From Amia ocellicauda (lineage: Eukaryota > Chordata > Actinopteri > Amiiformes > Amiidae): a stretch of 64,000 nucleotides of DNA. How positions within the stretch are numbered: the stretch's first letter is position 1; every line of letters begins with the position of its first letter. The position numbers were made by a program, and so were the translations under genes. The stretch lies in assembly GCF_036373705.1 (NCBI RefSeq), contig NC_089866.1:2820001-2884000 (forward strand), written 5' to 3'. The notes under the pieces are model-generated. The model made no database searches. It was not told the DNA's origin and worked only from the letters and a program-made list of their open reading frames with translations. This document shows positions 51,728-63,539 of this stretch, piece after piece.

Positions 51728-54700
51728 CTGCAAGAGCAAAGGCAGGGGCTTAGGTTACAGCACACGTGCGCTTGCACACACACACACCCATACACACACT
51801 AAACAAACGGTTCATTGTTCAGCCTGTCTCTTCCAAAGCAGTTGGGCTACATGGGCGGTTGTTTAGTTTTTTCATTATTATTTTTTGTTTGTAACTTATT
51901 GTCCGTGCTACAGCCCTTGAAACACAACCATCTTCTCTTTGTGCTCAATCGAATACAGGGTTTAATTTAACACCCCCGTTTAGCACTCGTTTCCAAATCC
52001 AAAGCAGAGAGGCAAGGAAGCGACCTCCTTCTCTCGGTCCCGAAGGAAACAATGGCCAATTTTAGCTTTCATTGTTTTTCTTACCCAAATTAAAACCTCT
52101 CTCCAACTACATTTCGTTCTGAAGGCCAAGCGAAGCCTTCTGCCCCTCCTTACAGTTTTACCCTGTCCTTCAATGACCAACTCAAACGTCGACAGAACCA
52201 GAGAGGATTATGAGCGAGGAATGACTTGCATTCAGGGAGAGGTATAGCAATCTAGGGATACATATTACTGAGCATCGTATTAAAAAACAGGCCTAGAAGT
52301 ACACATTGTCTATGACATTGCATGAAGCAGTACAGTGGCGTTCAGAATTTGTCCGAGTTCTTCCACCTTCACACCGGAACAGGCAGCAACATGCAGTCAG
52401 GTTACAACTCCTTTAAAAAGTGTAATTCTTGCATCATGGGAGATGCACGATCCTACAACTGAAATGCAATCAAAGTAATTAAATTATTAATCTCTCCCTG
52501 CCCTGGCCGGACAGGTTTGAATGGATTAGACAGACTGTGCAGCCTGGATGGATCCTCACACGATTGTCCCTTTCTGATCTCCGCTTGGTGGCATCATCTT
52601 TACATTACAAAAGTGTAATATTTTCAAAGCAACATTCCAAGAAAGGCCAGGTGCATTGTGGGCAAACATGCACACACCCAAGACTTTTTTCCACCCATGC
52701 GAGAAGATTGTGTGCATGTATTGTGTGTAAAAGTATGTAGTGAATAATTATTTATTTTAATCCAAAATGCAGAGAAGCATTTTCTACAAATCGTTGTGCG
52801 TCACCTGCAGAAGTATCGCCTCTTGCACAGCACCATCCTGACACCAATCTTGAAGCAAAGGAGAGACGCACCCAGCCAAATTTAAAATTGCTCACACCAA
52901 TGCTAGACATGCCCAGCAGGGTGGGTGGAATGCAATCAACAAAACTGGTTTAAAAAAAACCTAAGAACAAGTTTGTGCATCATTAGCAGCTAGTGACATG
53001 ACTTGGATGGAGACCTGAAAGCCTTGAAAACTTCCTGCAGATGATTCAATGTTGGATTTACACTCATAACTGCACCCTTCAGCTGCAAAAATAGTTTAAG
53101 AGCAAGAGTTTTTGAAGCAAGCTCAAGCAAGTACCAAAAAGAAAAGGCACCCAGGAAGCATGGGCACACTTGTGATCAGCATACTCATCACAGGTCAAGA
53201 GTGCTTCAATATCATACAACACAGGCCGATATGAAAAAAGGGTCCTTGCTTTCAAATTCTCGGGGGAAGCCATTGTTGCACTCACTGTGAAGAATAGATA
53301 CTATATTTAAAACAGAAAAGTTTATATTCCTTTCTGAACGTCAGACACAGACTCGGGGTCGCTGCCAACCATGAACGGACATCTCTACCAAGAGTGCCAG
53401 GTGTCTTGAAATGTGAATAATGACAATCTTCCTCACATTACACTGGGCTCGGCTGGGACAGACGCAAGGCGGGGTTTACACTCAATGTAAATCGGCACTA
53501 TCTTTTCCTGTAAACCGTGATGGCAAAGGGAGCCGCAAATGAATGCGCAACATGTTCCTCTTATCGCGAAGACAGATCTATCTGTTCAACAACTTTCAGA
53601 GAAGATCACACAGTATCTTTTCAGGCAATGTTAAAATACCCAATATACATACAGTAGGCTTTCGTTTGAATTTTCAGCAAAGTTTCAATGCAGTGTGTGT
53701 TTGGCCACCGCAAGTCCGCAAAATAACGAATATAAAAGGCAGTGAATAGAGCACTTCATCAGCCCCTCTGTCCCGGTGGCGGCGAGATGAACACATTTAA
53801 TGCATTAGTGAAACCCGGCTACAACCGCTTTAATCCTAAAAAAGGACAACGACTTACAGACCCCAGACAGGCTGAACGGTGACCGCAGCGCAGTTTCTCT
53901 CTCTCACACCATGCAACATCACCACCGCAAACACAGCAAATGTACCAATTAGAAACCCCTCTTCAGAAAACGCTGTCCGTGGGGTTTAAAAGCAGACCGC
54001 ACTGGAAATGGACAAGATGGTCTCATCTCCGTGCCCATGCAGTCTCGGCATTTATAAACACAAGCAAGAAAACGGAGGACATGCATGATACAATGCACGC
54101 ATGCATGGGCACCTATTCCGCATAAAGACCTGCTCGGGCTCATACAAGCTACATTTAACTGCAACACTGTGGCCAATTCCGCGGGTCTGGCAGCTGGAGA
54201 CGGTGCGCTGTATTGACCGCACAGGTTATGTGTTGCGCAGTCAAAGTGTCCTATAAACAGCGCAGATTTCATAACTGGGCACAGCGCACTGGCGCACTGG
54301 CGCACCGGCCGTGCAGGGATCTGCGGCTTTAAGGCTGGGGGTCTGAAGAAAGGAGCCCAGGCGTCTAGAGCCTAAATTACACATGATCGCATGATCTGAT
54401 CTAATCGCGTCGTGCGTCTCCAGCACAGGATCACATGTCAGGTTGTTTTCACTTGCCGATGCAGGAGTATCTGTCAGTCCATCGGTCTCAGAGCTCAGGA
54501 GCGCAATCCAGCCGCGGAGAGCTGCGACCTGCCGCCCGCATCCCGGCTCGCAGAACCGCAGAGGGGCTGCCCTGGACCCGGGCACCTGCTGGCGCTGGGT
54601 AGAGGCTTTCCGAGGGGGTCCAAGTTGATAACTTGTCAGTGAAATTCGCGATCAGCACTACAGATTTCCAAAATGGCTTCCCAGACGCAACAAAGCCTGA

Positions 54701-57180
54701 AGGATGGCTCGCCGAGCTGGTCCTCCCACTCCAGACCCGCTACTGTCAGTCAAGGGCGCACTTTGAATCTATTGGATAAGGACGACGCATATCCAGCCCC
54801 CACGATTTCTTGGGATACAGTACAATCCAACTAAACCTGCTCCAAAGTTCATAAACGGAAATCCAAAGCCATGAAGTAAAACCGAGTTTGACTGTCCCTT
54901 TATGCTCGACGAATTGAAAACGCATAAGCTACTGGGACTGGCGAATAGGACACGTAGGCTATACATTTCACTGCTATTTTAAGACAGGCGTGGCATACAT
55001 GACTCAGTCTCTCCCCGTCCTGAATCACTTTCAGGACTTCAATATCAGTGCGTTTATTTTAAATGTACAGCCAGTGCACGAACAGTGAGATCAACCCCCC
55101 CCAAACAGAGGGACTGGCATTTTAACAACATATTATATCACAATCATAAACTAAATTGACCCAAACGCACTATAGTGTGTAGAGTTGAGAACAAGGGCAG
55201 TGATGTTCAGACTGTACAATGCACTAGTTAGAGCTCATCTGGATACTGTGGACAGTTCTGGGCTCCTCACTTCAAGAAAGATATCGCTGCTCTAGAGGCA
55301 GTTCAGAGGAGAGCAACCAGACTTATTCCAGGTCTGAAGGGAATGTCCTACTGAGAGACTGAGGACCTGAACCTTCTCACCCTGGAACAGAGGACACTAC
55401 GTGGGGACTTGATCCAAGTCTTCAACATCATGAAAGGCATCGACCACATGAAACCAGAGGAGCTTTTCCAGATCAGCAGGGACACACGCACCCGGGGACA
55501 CAAATGGAAATTGGGCTTCAAGGCATTCAAGACAGAAAACAGGAGACACTTCTTCACACAGAGAGGCATCACAATCTGAACAAACTCCCCAGCGATGTGG
55601 CTGAAGAGACAATTTGGGAACATTCAAAAACAGACTGGATAGGATCCTTGATCACCAAACGAACACAATTGGAAAGTCTCAATTGGACACTCTTATGAAA
55701 GTGTGGATTTGTGCGTGCATTTCAAGCCATTGAGCTTAAATGTGAAAGGTATAGCTTTTGACAAAACCTTGATTATTCTGGTCCATTCACAATATATATT
55801 GTATTATTAAGTTACACCATCTCGCAACAGTGCACATGGAACATTGGAAACAGTCATTTGTTTTATTATTACTATTCATGTTTTATGTAGGTCTGGGGGG
55901 TCAAAGAAAAGGAGTTGGCAAGCACTCTAGTTTAAAATCGGGGTCGGACATGTTCTACAGTCAGCTGTTGCCCTGGGGTTGAAGGTGCAATTCGTCACTC
56001 CGTTTCTTGCCTGTTTAACCCCTCAGAAATGCCTCTGCCAACCTGCTTCACAAGGTCTACACACCAGCCACTCAAATGCCACAAAGCCTGCAGAGCACAG
56101 ATGTGGATTGATCTCCTGATGTTCCCCATTACAGTGGTTCCCAAACAGGTCCTGGAGCCCCCCCCACACAGTTGGTATTTATTACAAAAGAGCTCAACTA
56201 CTTAATTGAGTTCAATTATGTAATTAAGAGCGCTTTTGTAATGAAAACCAACTGTTAGTTCAATTAAGGGTTTAATTAAGCATTTGAGAAAAAAAAAAAA
56301 GCAGCAGGGTGGGGGGCAATGGGCAATTGTAGATGCTGACAGGGCTTCTACCTCACCGGTCAGATAACCGCAAGACAGATAGTGTGGTTGTTGGTCGGAT
56401 CGGTCTGGGTGCTTCATGTGCTGCAGCGCTGTCCTGAGCTGTAATTGTATACACCCTTGTGTTGAGCACAGGGGATGTCTGTGACAATAGGCAAAACACA
56501 GACTTCCCCTTCAGATAAAACTAGTCCAACGGCTGCATAGCAACACCGCAAAGACACCACCCATGCCCCCCCACCCAAAGCACGCCAGTTATCACTTCCT
56601 TTCAGAAGCTTCCTAGAATTTTATTAATATCTCATGATTTCTTTCTATAGTTTACTGCCAACGCAGACAACAACTGGGTACCAATATATGCAAGAGCTGG
56701 ATTTTTTTTTGCAAGTACAGTCTATGCATAAATCATCCAAACTAGCATACAGTTATCAATTGTATTAATTGTGTCAAATGGACGGATGGACCGTTACACA
56801 ACGTTTCAGCAACTTTGGCAACCGCAAGTGCGATGACCTTGGAATTATTTTGTATACAGAGAGCATGTGCATTTCACAAGCCAGTCTTGTTGTAATAGAC
56901 CATGTTTACAACAGAACTACACTGAATGACAAACCATTGCATACATGTGCAGGACCTGGACAATGGTAGAGACCTCCCAAGCGCCTTCACTGTCGGCAAA
57001 CATCTGAAACGATATGGGATTGCAGACGTTGATCTGCACGGCAGCTTTGCACGCATAACTAGGAATAAATAAAGTCCTATTAAGCACAGTGGAAGTTTCC
57101 TGGGCCTCAGAGAACCCTCCTCTCCCATAACCGCAACGTCAATCACATGCAACACCGATTACACAAACCGCACGATCATC
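51728..57180. other. SUN1 5' UTR intron, no coding exon seen
   Basis: Mostly unique-looking sequence with one large retrotransposon fragment (55195-55690). A CpG-containing patch at about 54170-54620 stands out, but no exon there can be supported. Confidence 0.45.
55195..55690 (+). repeat. 3' fragment of a non-LTR retrotransposon (copy B, longest)
   Basis: Broken frames encode the region after reverse transcriptase: [44 protein letters not shown] and ENRRHFFTQR. These words are typical of the C-terminal part of CR1/L2-like ORF2 proteins. Several stops and frame changes show it is dead. It is 5'-truncated and in the same orientation as copies A and C. Confidence 0.8.
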
Positions 57181-58060
57181 CGCACGGACGCAGCGCCCCC
57201 TGCCGTTTTCCATTGGCTCGCAGCAGCACACCCTGCGCAGCCCCTTTTAGACCAATCACAGAGCTCCTTTCAGCAAGACTCCCACAGAGTAGGCGGGCGT
57301 TAACGGGGAGTACCGCGAACTGGACCAATCACAGCGCTCCTCTCTTTTGGAAGCCCAGATGGTGGGCGGGCTTTAGCCAGGACTGCCGCGAAATGCGAAT
57401 TAACAGTCAAACTTTTGAATCACAATTAGGAAACGTACACAACGCGCGACATCACTCGAGATACCAGCAAAATCAAACGCGAATAATCCAGCCAACGGAG
57501 CTGAACGCGTTCGTGTTTATGGAAGAGCCTCCTCCGCGTTTCAGCAGCAGTAATCGCAACTTCACAGGACAACCACCATCATTACGACAGTACAGCCACA
57601 CACCACGGCGCATGAAAGAAGAAAACGCCCACCGCCGCAGCCGCAGGTTGCCTTTTCACTCCCAGTTAATGTCTTTTAACAATCCAGTGTCCGCACCACA
57701 AAGCGGCGCAACCTACCCGCACTTCACGGTGTCTCTACTCCAGTAAAATCCGCCAGACAGCACGAGTTTCGGCTTCCTGCTCCACGACCCCGGCAGGGCA
57801 GCTGCTCGTCCCAAAACCCGCACAATGACGTCACGGCCCCTGTCCACAGGCGGGTTGATCCGGAATGATCACGCAAGGCTTTCACGCAAGGCTTTCACGC
57901 ACGTCTCCCAGCCGCAGCGGACCGCTATGCCAGCGCACTCGCTCCGTTTCCTTCGCCGTGGTTTAAGAGGCGCAGGCCGGCCGGAAGGCGCTGCTGCCGG
58001 CCCGCCCTGTTTCCGGCTCCCGGGAGCGCTGCCCGGATAGACGTGTGTGAGCACAGGGAT
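57181..58060. promoter_or_regulatory. GC-rich, CCAAT-rich divergent promoter candidate
   Basis: A CpG-rich segment lies between SUN1 (leftward) and the canopy-like gene (rightward). It holds CCAAT words on both strands: ccattgg at 57210, ccaatca at 57252 and ccaatca at 57325. GC boxes ggcgggc occur at 57292 and 57364. There is no obvious TATA. This is the best place for the non-coding first exon of SUN1. Confidence 0.55.
57251..57396. repeat. 73-bp tandem duplication with CCAAT, GC box and CCGCGA
   Basis: Two units (57251-57323 and 57324-57396) align with no gap. Each has ACCAATCACAG then GCTCCT, then GGCGGGC, then CCGCGAA, at the same internal spacing. For example, ccgcga begins 73 bases apart at 57313 and 57386. 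The rest has diverged, suggesting the shared words are kept. Confidence 0.8.
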
Positions 58061-58121
58061 GGCTGGGCACTACCCTGAGACTGACTGGCATCACGAACAG
58101 CCCAAATCTTCCGCTGATTTC

Positions 58122-58124
58122 CTA

Positions 58125-58171
<47 letters not shown>

Positions 58172-58215
58172 GTGTTACTAGACGACTTACAAATGTTACA
58201 ATATATCACATTCTT
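58122..58215. repeat. (ATT)n plus SINE-like fragment
   Basis: An ATT run at 58122-58169 is followed by gacgacttacaaatgttaca and atatcacattcttt. It resembles the fragments at 27782 and 28876. Confidence 0.55.
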
Positions 58216-58660
58216 TATGACACGCAATTGCGCATTGATACAGCTGATCTTGTACTGGGGTAATAGGCGCACTGTGGCATTATATGCTTATCCTAGTTTG
58301 AAGAATAGGACACACATTTAATTACCATTAAAATATAAATATTTATGAAGGATGAATACATACTCTTCCAGCCTGACACTAAAATCCAATACTTCAGTTA
58401 ACGCAGTACAAACTCAACAATCTTAAGGGTAGCTTACTTGGAAACCTAATTTAAGGTATGATTAACCCTCAACTTGCTTAATTCTAGTAAAGCGTGTAAC
58501 TGTATTACAATGATTACATGTATCTGTACCCTAATCCGAGTCAATGTGTGAAATCGAGTAGATGTGCCAGTAAAGCACATGTACCACCCTGACCTGGCCA
58601 GGTATCCAATGCAGCGTCCATCCACCTCCATTGATCTCCATCACTGGCACTGGCACAGGT

Positions 58661-58748
58661 CTTCATCAGGGTCAGGCAGTGATGAAGCCGTTAGAGCCGC
58701 ATCCACCGAGAATGGCATTGATCTTCATCACTCAGAAGATCAATGCCA
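58661..58748. repeat. Two adjacent hairpins upstream of the canopy-like gene
   Basis: Hairpin 1: arms cttcatca (58661-58668) and tgatgaag (58680-58687) with an 11-base loop. Hairpin 2: arms TGGCATTGATCTTC (58713-58726) and its exact complement (58735-58748) with an 8-base loop. They lie 117-204 bases before the ATG, so they may be in the promoter or the 5' UTR. Confidence 0.75.
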
Positions 58749-58864
58749 GTGCCAGTCAGTGTCAGAGATCAGTGTTTTGTGACACGCAGGGGGCGGAGAG
58801 AGCGGTGTCTCAGGTGCGGTACCTGCCGCAGCTCCTGCTCTCCCACACAGAGGACCAGGACACC

Positions 58865-60888
58865 ATGCATCTCGGAGAAGTGGTCGTCTTGATCTCCATC
58901 ATGTGCGCACTGGAGTCTGCGGCCGAGCTGCCCCCCGGGGTGGACCGCAGTAAGTACCCCCATCAGCAGCTCAACGCTGGGGCAAACGGGGCAATACCGC
59001 CAATACAAGTCTGCTAGATGAAACGTGAAGCTCAGAAAACGATTTGAGACAGATTTTACTCTCATAAGCGCTTTTTGAATATAAACGGTAAATACAATCA
59101 TAGGTGAAGACCTCATTATCTGTATTTGTGTGTGTTATTGTGTTGTATCTCTTTAGAGATCTCATGCCCGTCTCTGTGAATGTGGTTTGATGTTACTTAC
59201 CTGGATTGACAACATCAATCTGTTTTTCTGTAATGCAATGTAATGATGATGTGTATTGTGATTCAGGCTAATGCTCCTTACAGTAACATATAATAAGACC
59301 CTATCCGCTCTGTGTGAATGTCTGCTTACTTTTAAACAGCATTGCAATTCTTTATATACTTGTTTTTATTTAACAAATACACCTAATAGGTAACAGCAAA
59401 GTCTCAAATGGATTTTATTTACGGCAGCTTGACAACATATCTAAACATATTATACTTGCTTCCAACAGACACCTATTGTGAGAGTTGCCTGGCTGCAGTG
59501 AAGGGTAAGCCGGCTTCATGTATAATTGTAGACAACATCAGTGAAGGACAATGGACGTTGCCAAAACTGGTCAGACTGCATTTATGTGTTTCAGAGCTGA
59601 AGGGTTTCCTGAGGGAGCCATCCACACAACCCAGCGAGGCGAGGGTGAGAACACGGCTGGCTTCCGTGTGTAAAGCGGACACCTTTAATGGCTACAATTT
59701 ACCCACGGACAACATGGTAGCAGCCTGCAGACATTTGTTAGGTAACCCGCATTGCTGAAGCAGATTTATAGGATATCCTCTGTAAGACTGAGTTATGACT
59801 CCAGGGCCACCAATGCAAGCGAAGGAGAGTTCTGTGTTCACCTCATACATGTATTTAGCTGCCCCCTGTTCTAGAAACAAGTCAGACCACGAGGAATGAT
59901 GACATTATAAAGAGCTGCTTTTTGGTAGATCTTAAAAGGATCTGAAGTGCTACTGGTGTAATCTCTGCACTGAGAATGTGTTCAGGCCGGAAAATCAGGA
60001 AGTTTCTCTACAGAAGTCAGAGCTCAACAAAAGCAACCACTAATGTCCCAAAACAGCAAACAAATGCCTAACAGCACAGGCGGGAAATAAGATCTGTCTC
60101 TAAATACATCCTAGGTGATGAGACTGAGGTGTTTTTGAGGTGGGGCCTGTCAGTAAATCAATTGACGTTTGTAGTTTTCATGGAAAAACAAAAATTTAAA
60201 ACAGAAAACGGGAGAAACTTCTTCACACAAAGAGGCATCACAATCTGAACAAACTCTCCAGCGATGTGGCTGAAGAGACAATTTGGGATCATTCAAAAAC
60301 AGACTGGATAGGATCCTTGATCACTTAGTTATTAATGGACACCAAACGAGCACGATGGGGCGAATGGGCTCCTCTCGATTGGACACTGTCTTATGTTCTT
60401 AAGGCTGTTACAAGCCTAACCCAAAATAACCAACGGTCAATCCCAATAATGCAACGCTACAAGAACGGCCTTGTTAATAGTCGGTATGTATGTCAGTGGA
60501 TATTTGAACGCTCTGCTCTGACGCCCTGCCTCCCTTTCACAGACACTCATGACAAGGAATTTCTCGAGCTGCTGCTGAGCCGGAGAACGGGCGAATTGGA
60601 CGTGCTGCTCTGCTACGAACTCTCGCTGGCCTGTGTGGGGGTCAGGAGGCGGCAGCAGGAGGTAACGGTGAACCCGGGCCCAACCTGGTCCAGCATGTCC
60701 GTTAGTATGCGTGAACTGAATGAGTCAGCCCCTTGGTTCTCATATAAAACCCCGCTCCTCTGTTTCAGAACCGTGAAAAGGCAGAATTCACAGACATGGA
60801 CAGTTTTCTGCAGGGACAGAAGGAGAAAGTGCGCTTTGTCAACCCTGTTCACAGCAACAGCACCGTTTCTGCCCGGGAGGAGCTGTAG
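58865..60888 (+). CDS. Canopy/MZB1-like ER protein (saposin-like, REEL end)
   Basis: Five exons, 58865-58949, 59469-59504, 59595-59741, 60543-60661 and 60769-60888, have all phases closed and give 168 residues. A signal peptide (about 1-21, MHLGEVVVLISIMCALESAA) starts the protein. Six cysteines follow: C-X2-C (CESC), one in LASVCKAD, one in VAACRHLL, and a final C-X6-C (LCYELSLAC). This spacing, the segment ACRHLL...KEFLELLL...LLC and the C-terminal REEL match canopy (CNPY) proteins and MZB1, ER-resident cofactors of protein folding. REEL acts as a KDEL-like ER retrieval signal and is also the end of MZB1. It is shorter than CNPY2-4 and I cannot name an ortholog. It runs divergently from SUN1 and convergently to DNAAF5. 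Confidence 0.82.
60190..60403 (+). repeat. 3' fragment of a non-LTR retrotransposon (copy C)
   Basis: It starts in the aaaacagaaaacgggagaaa region and ends with gactgtcttatgttctta-like tail sequence. It shares most of its length with the end of copy B and with copy A. It lies in the intron before exon 4 of the canopy-like gene. Confidence 0.75.
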
Positions 60889-60935
60889 GCCGAGAAGACC
60901 GCACCCCTACAGCATGCAGCATCTGAAGCGATTTA

Positions 60936-60941
60936 AATAAA
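60936..60941 (+). terminator. Poly(A) signal of the canopy-like gene
   Basis: AATAAA begins 48 bases after the TAG stop. A second AATAAA lies at 61047-61052. Confidence 0.65.
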
Positions 60942-61565
60942 TGCACTGGGCACTCTCAAATCGAGTCTGGTTTTCTTTTCTTGGGGGTGGATAATGTTTC
61001 CTTATGCAGCAGCGTCTGTTCTCCTGCTTCTGTAATTCTCCTTAGAAATAAAGAGCAAACTGTTCACTTTAAGAGCTCGGCCCAGGTATTGTGAGCCGGG
61101 TTCCCATGTTCACAGTTCAAGAACATTATAGATAGGAAAAACTGAGAAAGTGGGAAAAACCTTCAGGACCAGAACAATCGCTCCCTTTCAGAGTGGCGTT
61201 CCTGTGCACTCGCCGTGGTTTTAAAAGCACAGCAACGGGACTCAGCCGTGACTCTGATCATCTGTCAACTGAAATCAGACAGAGCAGTTTTTAAGGACGG
61301 TGGTTTTCACTGATAGGATTGCGTCGCCATCTAGTGGTTCGGTTCGTTGTTGCCCAGGGATGGGTTGGTCATTGCCGTGCCTGTGGGCAGGGGTCTCCCA
61401 CTGCCACTCCTCAGAGACCCCTGGGAGCTGGGCAGACCTCCGCAGACCCCCCCCAGTACACAGTGTCTGCTGCTGCTGCGAGCGTGTATTCACGGTGCAT
61501 GTGTGTAACTCCAGGAGCAGAGCAGAGCACGATATGGGACACGACAGCAGAGTGCCACAATGACA

Positions 61566-61571
61566 TTTATT
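61566..61571 (-). terminator. Candidate poly(A) signal of DNAAF5
   Basis: TTTATT on the plus strand (AATAAA on minus) lies about 350 bases past the DNAAF5 stop. The 3' UTR would then be about 61550-61920 and include the TG tract. Confidence 0.5.
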
Positions 61572-61767
61572 TTTTTACAAATGTAAGAAAGGATATAATC
61601 TGGCTGTTAGGTTAAGGCACCGTGTGTGTTCAACATTAGATTATTTAACATATTAACATAAATAATATATAGGATGTACTTTCAATACAAAAGCACATTT
61701 TTAAAAATCGTTACGCTGGAAGTATTTAAAAGCAACAAGTGATGCAGCTGTAACAAAAACCTGATGA

Positions 61768-61875
61768 TGTGTGTCTGTCTGTCTGTCTCAGTGTCTCAGT
61801 GTGTGTGTGTGTGTGTGTCTCAGTGTCTCAGTATGTGTGTGTGTGTGTGTGTGTGTGTGTCTGTCTGTATGTCTG

Positions 61876-61906
<31 letters not shown>

Positions 61907-61920
61907 CTGTGCATCTGTGT
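61768..61920. repeat. TG/TC-rich microsatellite in DNAAF5 3' UTR
   Basis: Imperfect (TG)n with CTGTCT and CAGTGTCT interruptions. On the minus strand it is a CA-rich run just after the DNAAF5 stop. The Val/Cys/Ser-rich frames are artefacts. Confidence 0.9.
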
Positions 61921-63539
61921 CTATGCAGTGTCCCGGGGCAGGGCGCTGATGTGGCGCAGCAGCTGGTCACAGTAGACGGGGGACCGGTGTTTCTCCTTCA
62001 CAGCCTCGATCTCCTGCTGCAGGAGAGACAGAGACGCCGCGCTGCCCTCCTTCAGCACCTCTGTGAGGGAGAGAGAAGAGACCCCCCGTTAGCCACCCTA
62101 CACCCACTCAGCCCAGACTGACCTTCTGATGAAAAGCGTGGTCTACTGAACACCTTTACAAAACATCTCCCAGTGTGGAATTAACTGCCACGTGCCACCT
62201 CAGGAGTGACACCCAGCGGAGTGTCTTAAAAGCACTTTGGGAGCCTGATGATAACAGGCCAAGACAAAGGAAACGCTGACCCAAGCAGCTGAGTAACTAT
62301 CCCACCATTGGGGTTTAAGGACCGTGTGACCCAGGTGTGAACACTAGAGGGCACTACAGGCCCACAAACACTCACTCGAGTCAGAGCAGTCAGGGCAGTT
62401 TGGGTTTTAAAACAATAAATAAAAAACAGTTTGGCTTCCCACTGCCACACTTCTGTTACTTTAGAGCCGTTGGGGAAATGGGCAACTTAAGGATATGTTT
62501 AAGATAACTTATCTGGCTATGTAGGCAGTTCTTTGTTCAAAGCATAAGATTTGTTTTACGGGCTCGTTTTAACGCTGGCAATACGCAGCGCAGATCCGAG
62601 AACAATGCCTGCTTGCGCAACGACGCAATAAACACTACGTTTTTATGACAAGGGAACAGTTAAGGTAGCGCACTCTATAGTGTTACGACGGGGGGGCATA
62701 CCCGCGGTAGCACTGGCAGGAAATCAGACGCGAAGCAGTCGAGGGTTTGTTTGAAGTCTAAGAACCATATAAGAGTTTAAAGGAAAAGAAACAACAGCAG
62801 CAAGGAGACGACACAATGCGCTCTTTATACAGCTGTTATTGTGGGCAGTCGGTCCAGCTTCAATGCCTGCGATCAGAGATATCTACACCTGGGTGTCGCC
62901 TTACAGCCAGGATTTTACACCACTGTTGACAAGATAATTTCCCCCTTTGTATTGGGAGGAAAGCTCGCCCAGTTGTGATTAAATTTGACGTTGCATGAGC
63001 CTTTGAAGACACTGCGGTCAGACTTATACTCATTCTTACCAAACACGGCGCCCTGAACGCTGCTGTCCGGGTCGTCCAGGTACACCAGCAGGCCGCGGAA
63101 CAGGAACTCCAGGTGGCTCCCGCACTGGGCTCTGTACTCGTCCCCCGCGCACCGGAACCAGGCGGACAGGGCCTGGGCGGCTGAGAGGCGGACCTCGTCG
63201 CAGGCGTCGTCCAGGCGCTTCAGCAGTTCTGGAAAACAAACCGAGCCCCAGACCCCAAAACAAATCAAAGAAACGGCCAAGAAGAACCACCTGGCACCCG
63301 TGCATGAGCGAGGCGGACCGCGATTCTGGGAAGAGTTGAATGTATATACAGTTGACATGTGACAGTATACACAGATGAGTACCAGGGTAAACTGTGTTCA
63401 GGGCGTCCGGGTGGAGCCGTGTCCCACAGATCCGCAGCGTGGCGGCAACGACCCGGCAGCCCGTGTGCCGAGTCGTTTTGGAGTCCTCGTCCAGAGTGGC
63501 GATGACGTGCGGCAGGAGGTCGCCGTGAACCGACAGCAT
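61921..63539 (-). CDS. dnaaf5: DNAAF5 (HEATR2), last three exons (partial)
   Basis: Exons are 63383-63539, 63040-63228 and 61921-62060. Phases join and encode the last 161 residues; the rest lies right of the window. The protein is a HEAT-repeat cytoplasmic factor needed to preassemble axonemal dynein arms. Helical HEAT-like stretches include [36 protein letters not shown] and [13 protein letters not shown]. The end is [13 protein letters not shown]. Position next to SUN1, as in human 7p22.3, supports the name. The acceptor at 63540 follows a pyrimidine-rich tract that is also open in frame, so an earlier in-frame acceptor cannot be excluded. Confidence 0.88.

Noticed and set aside
61764-62121. 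Cys/Val/Ser-rich frames over the TG tract
   Set aside because: They arise from (TG)n and overlap the DNAAF5 3' end on the other strand, whose frame is supported by splice phase and family match.
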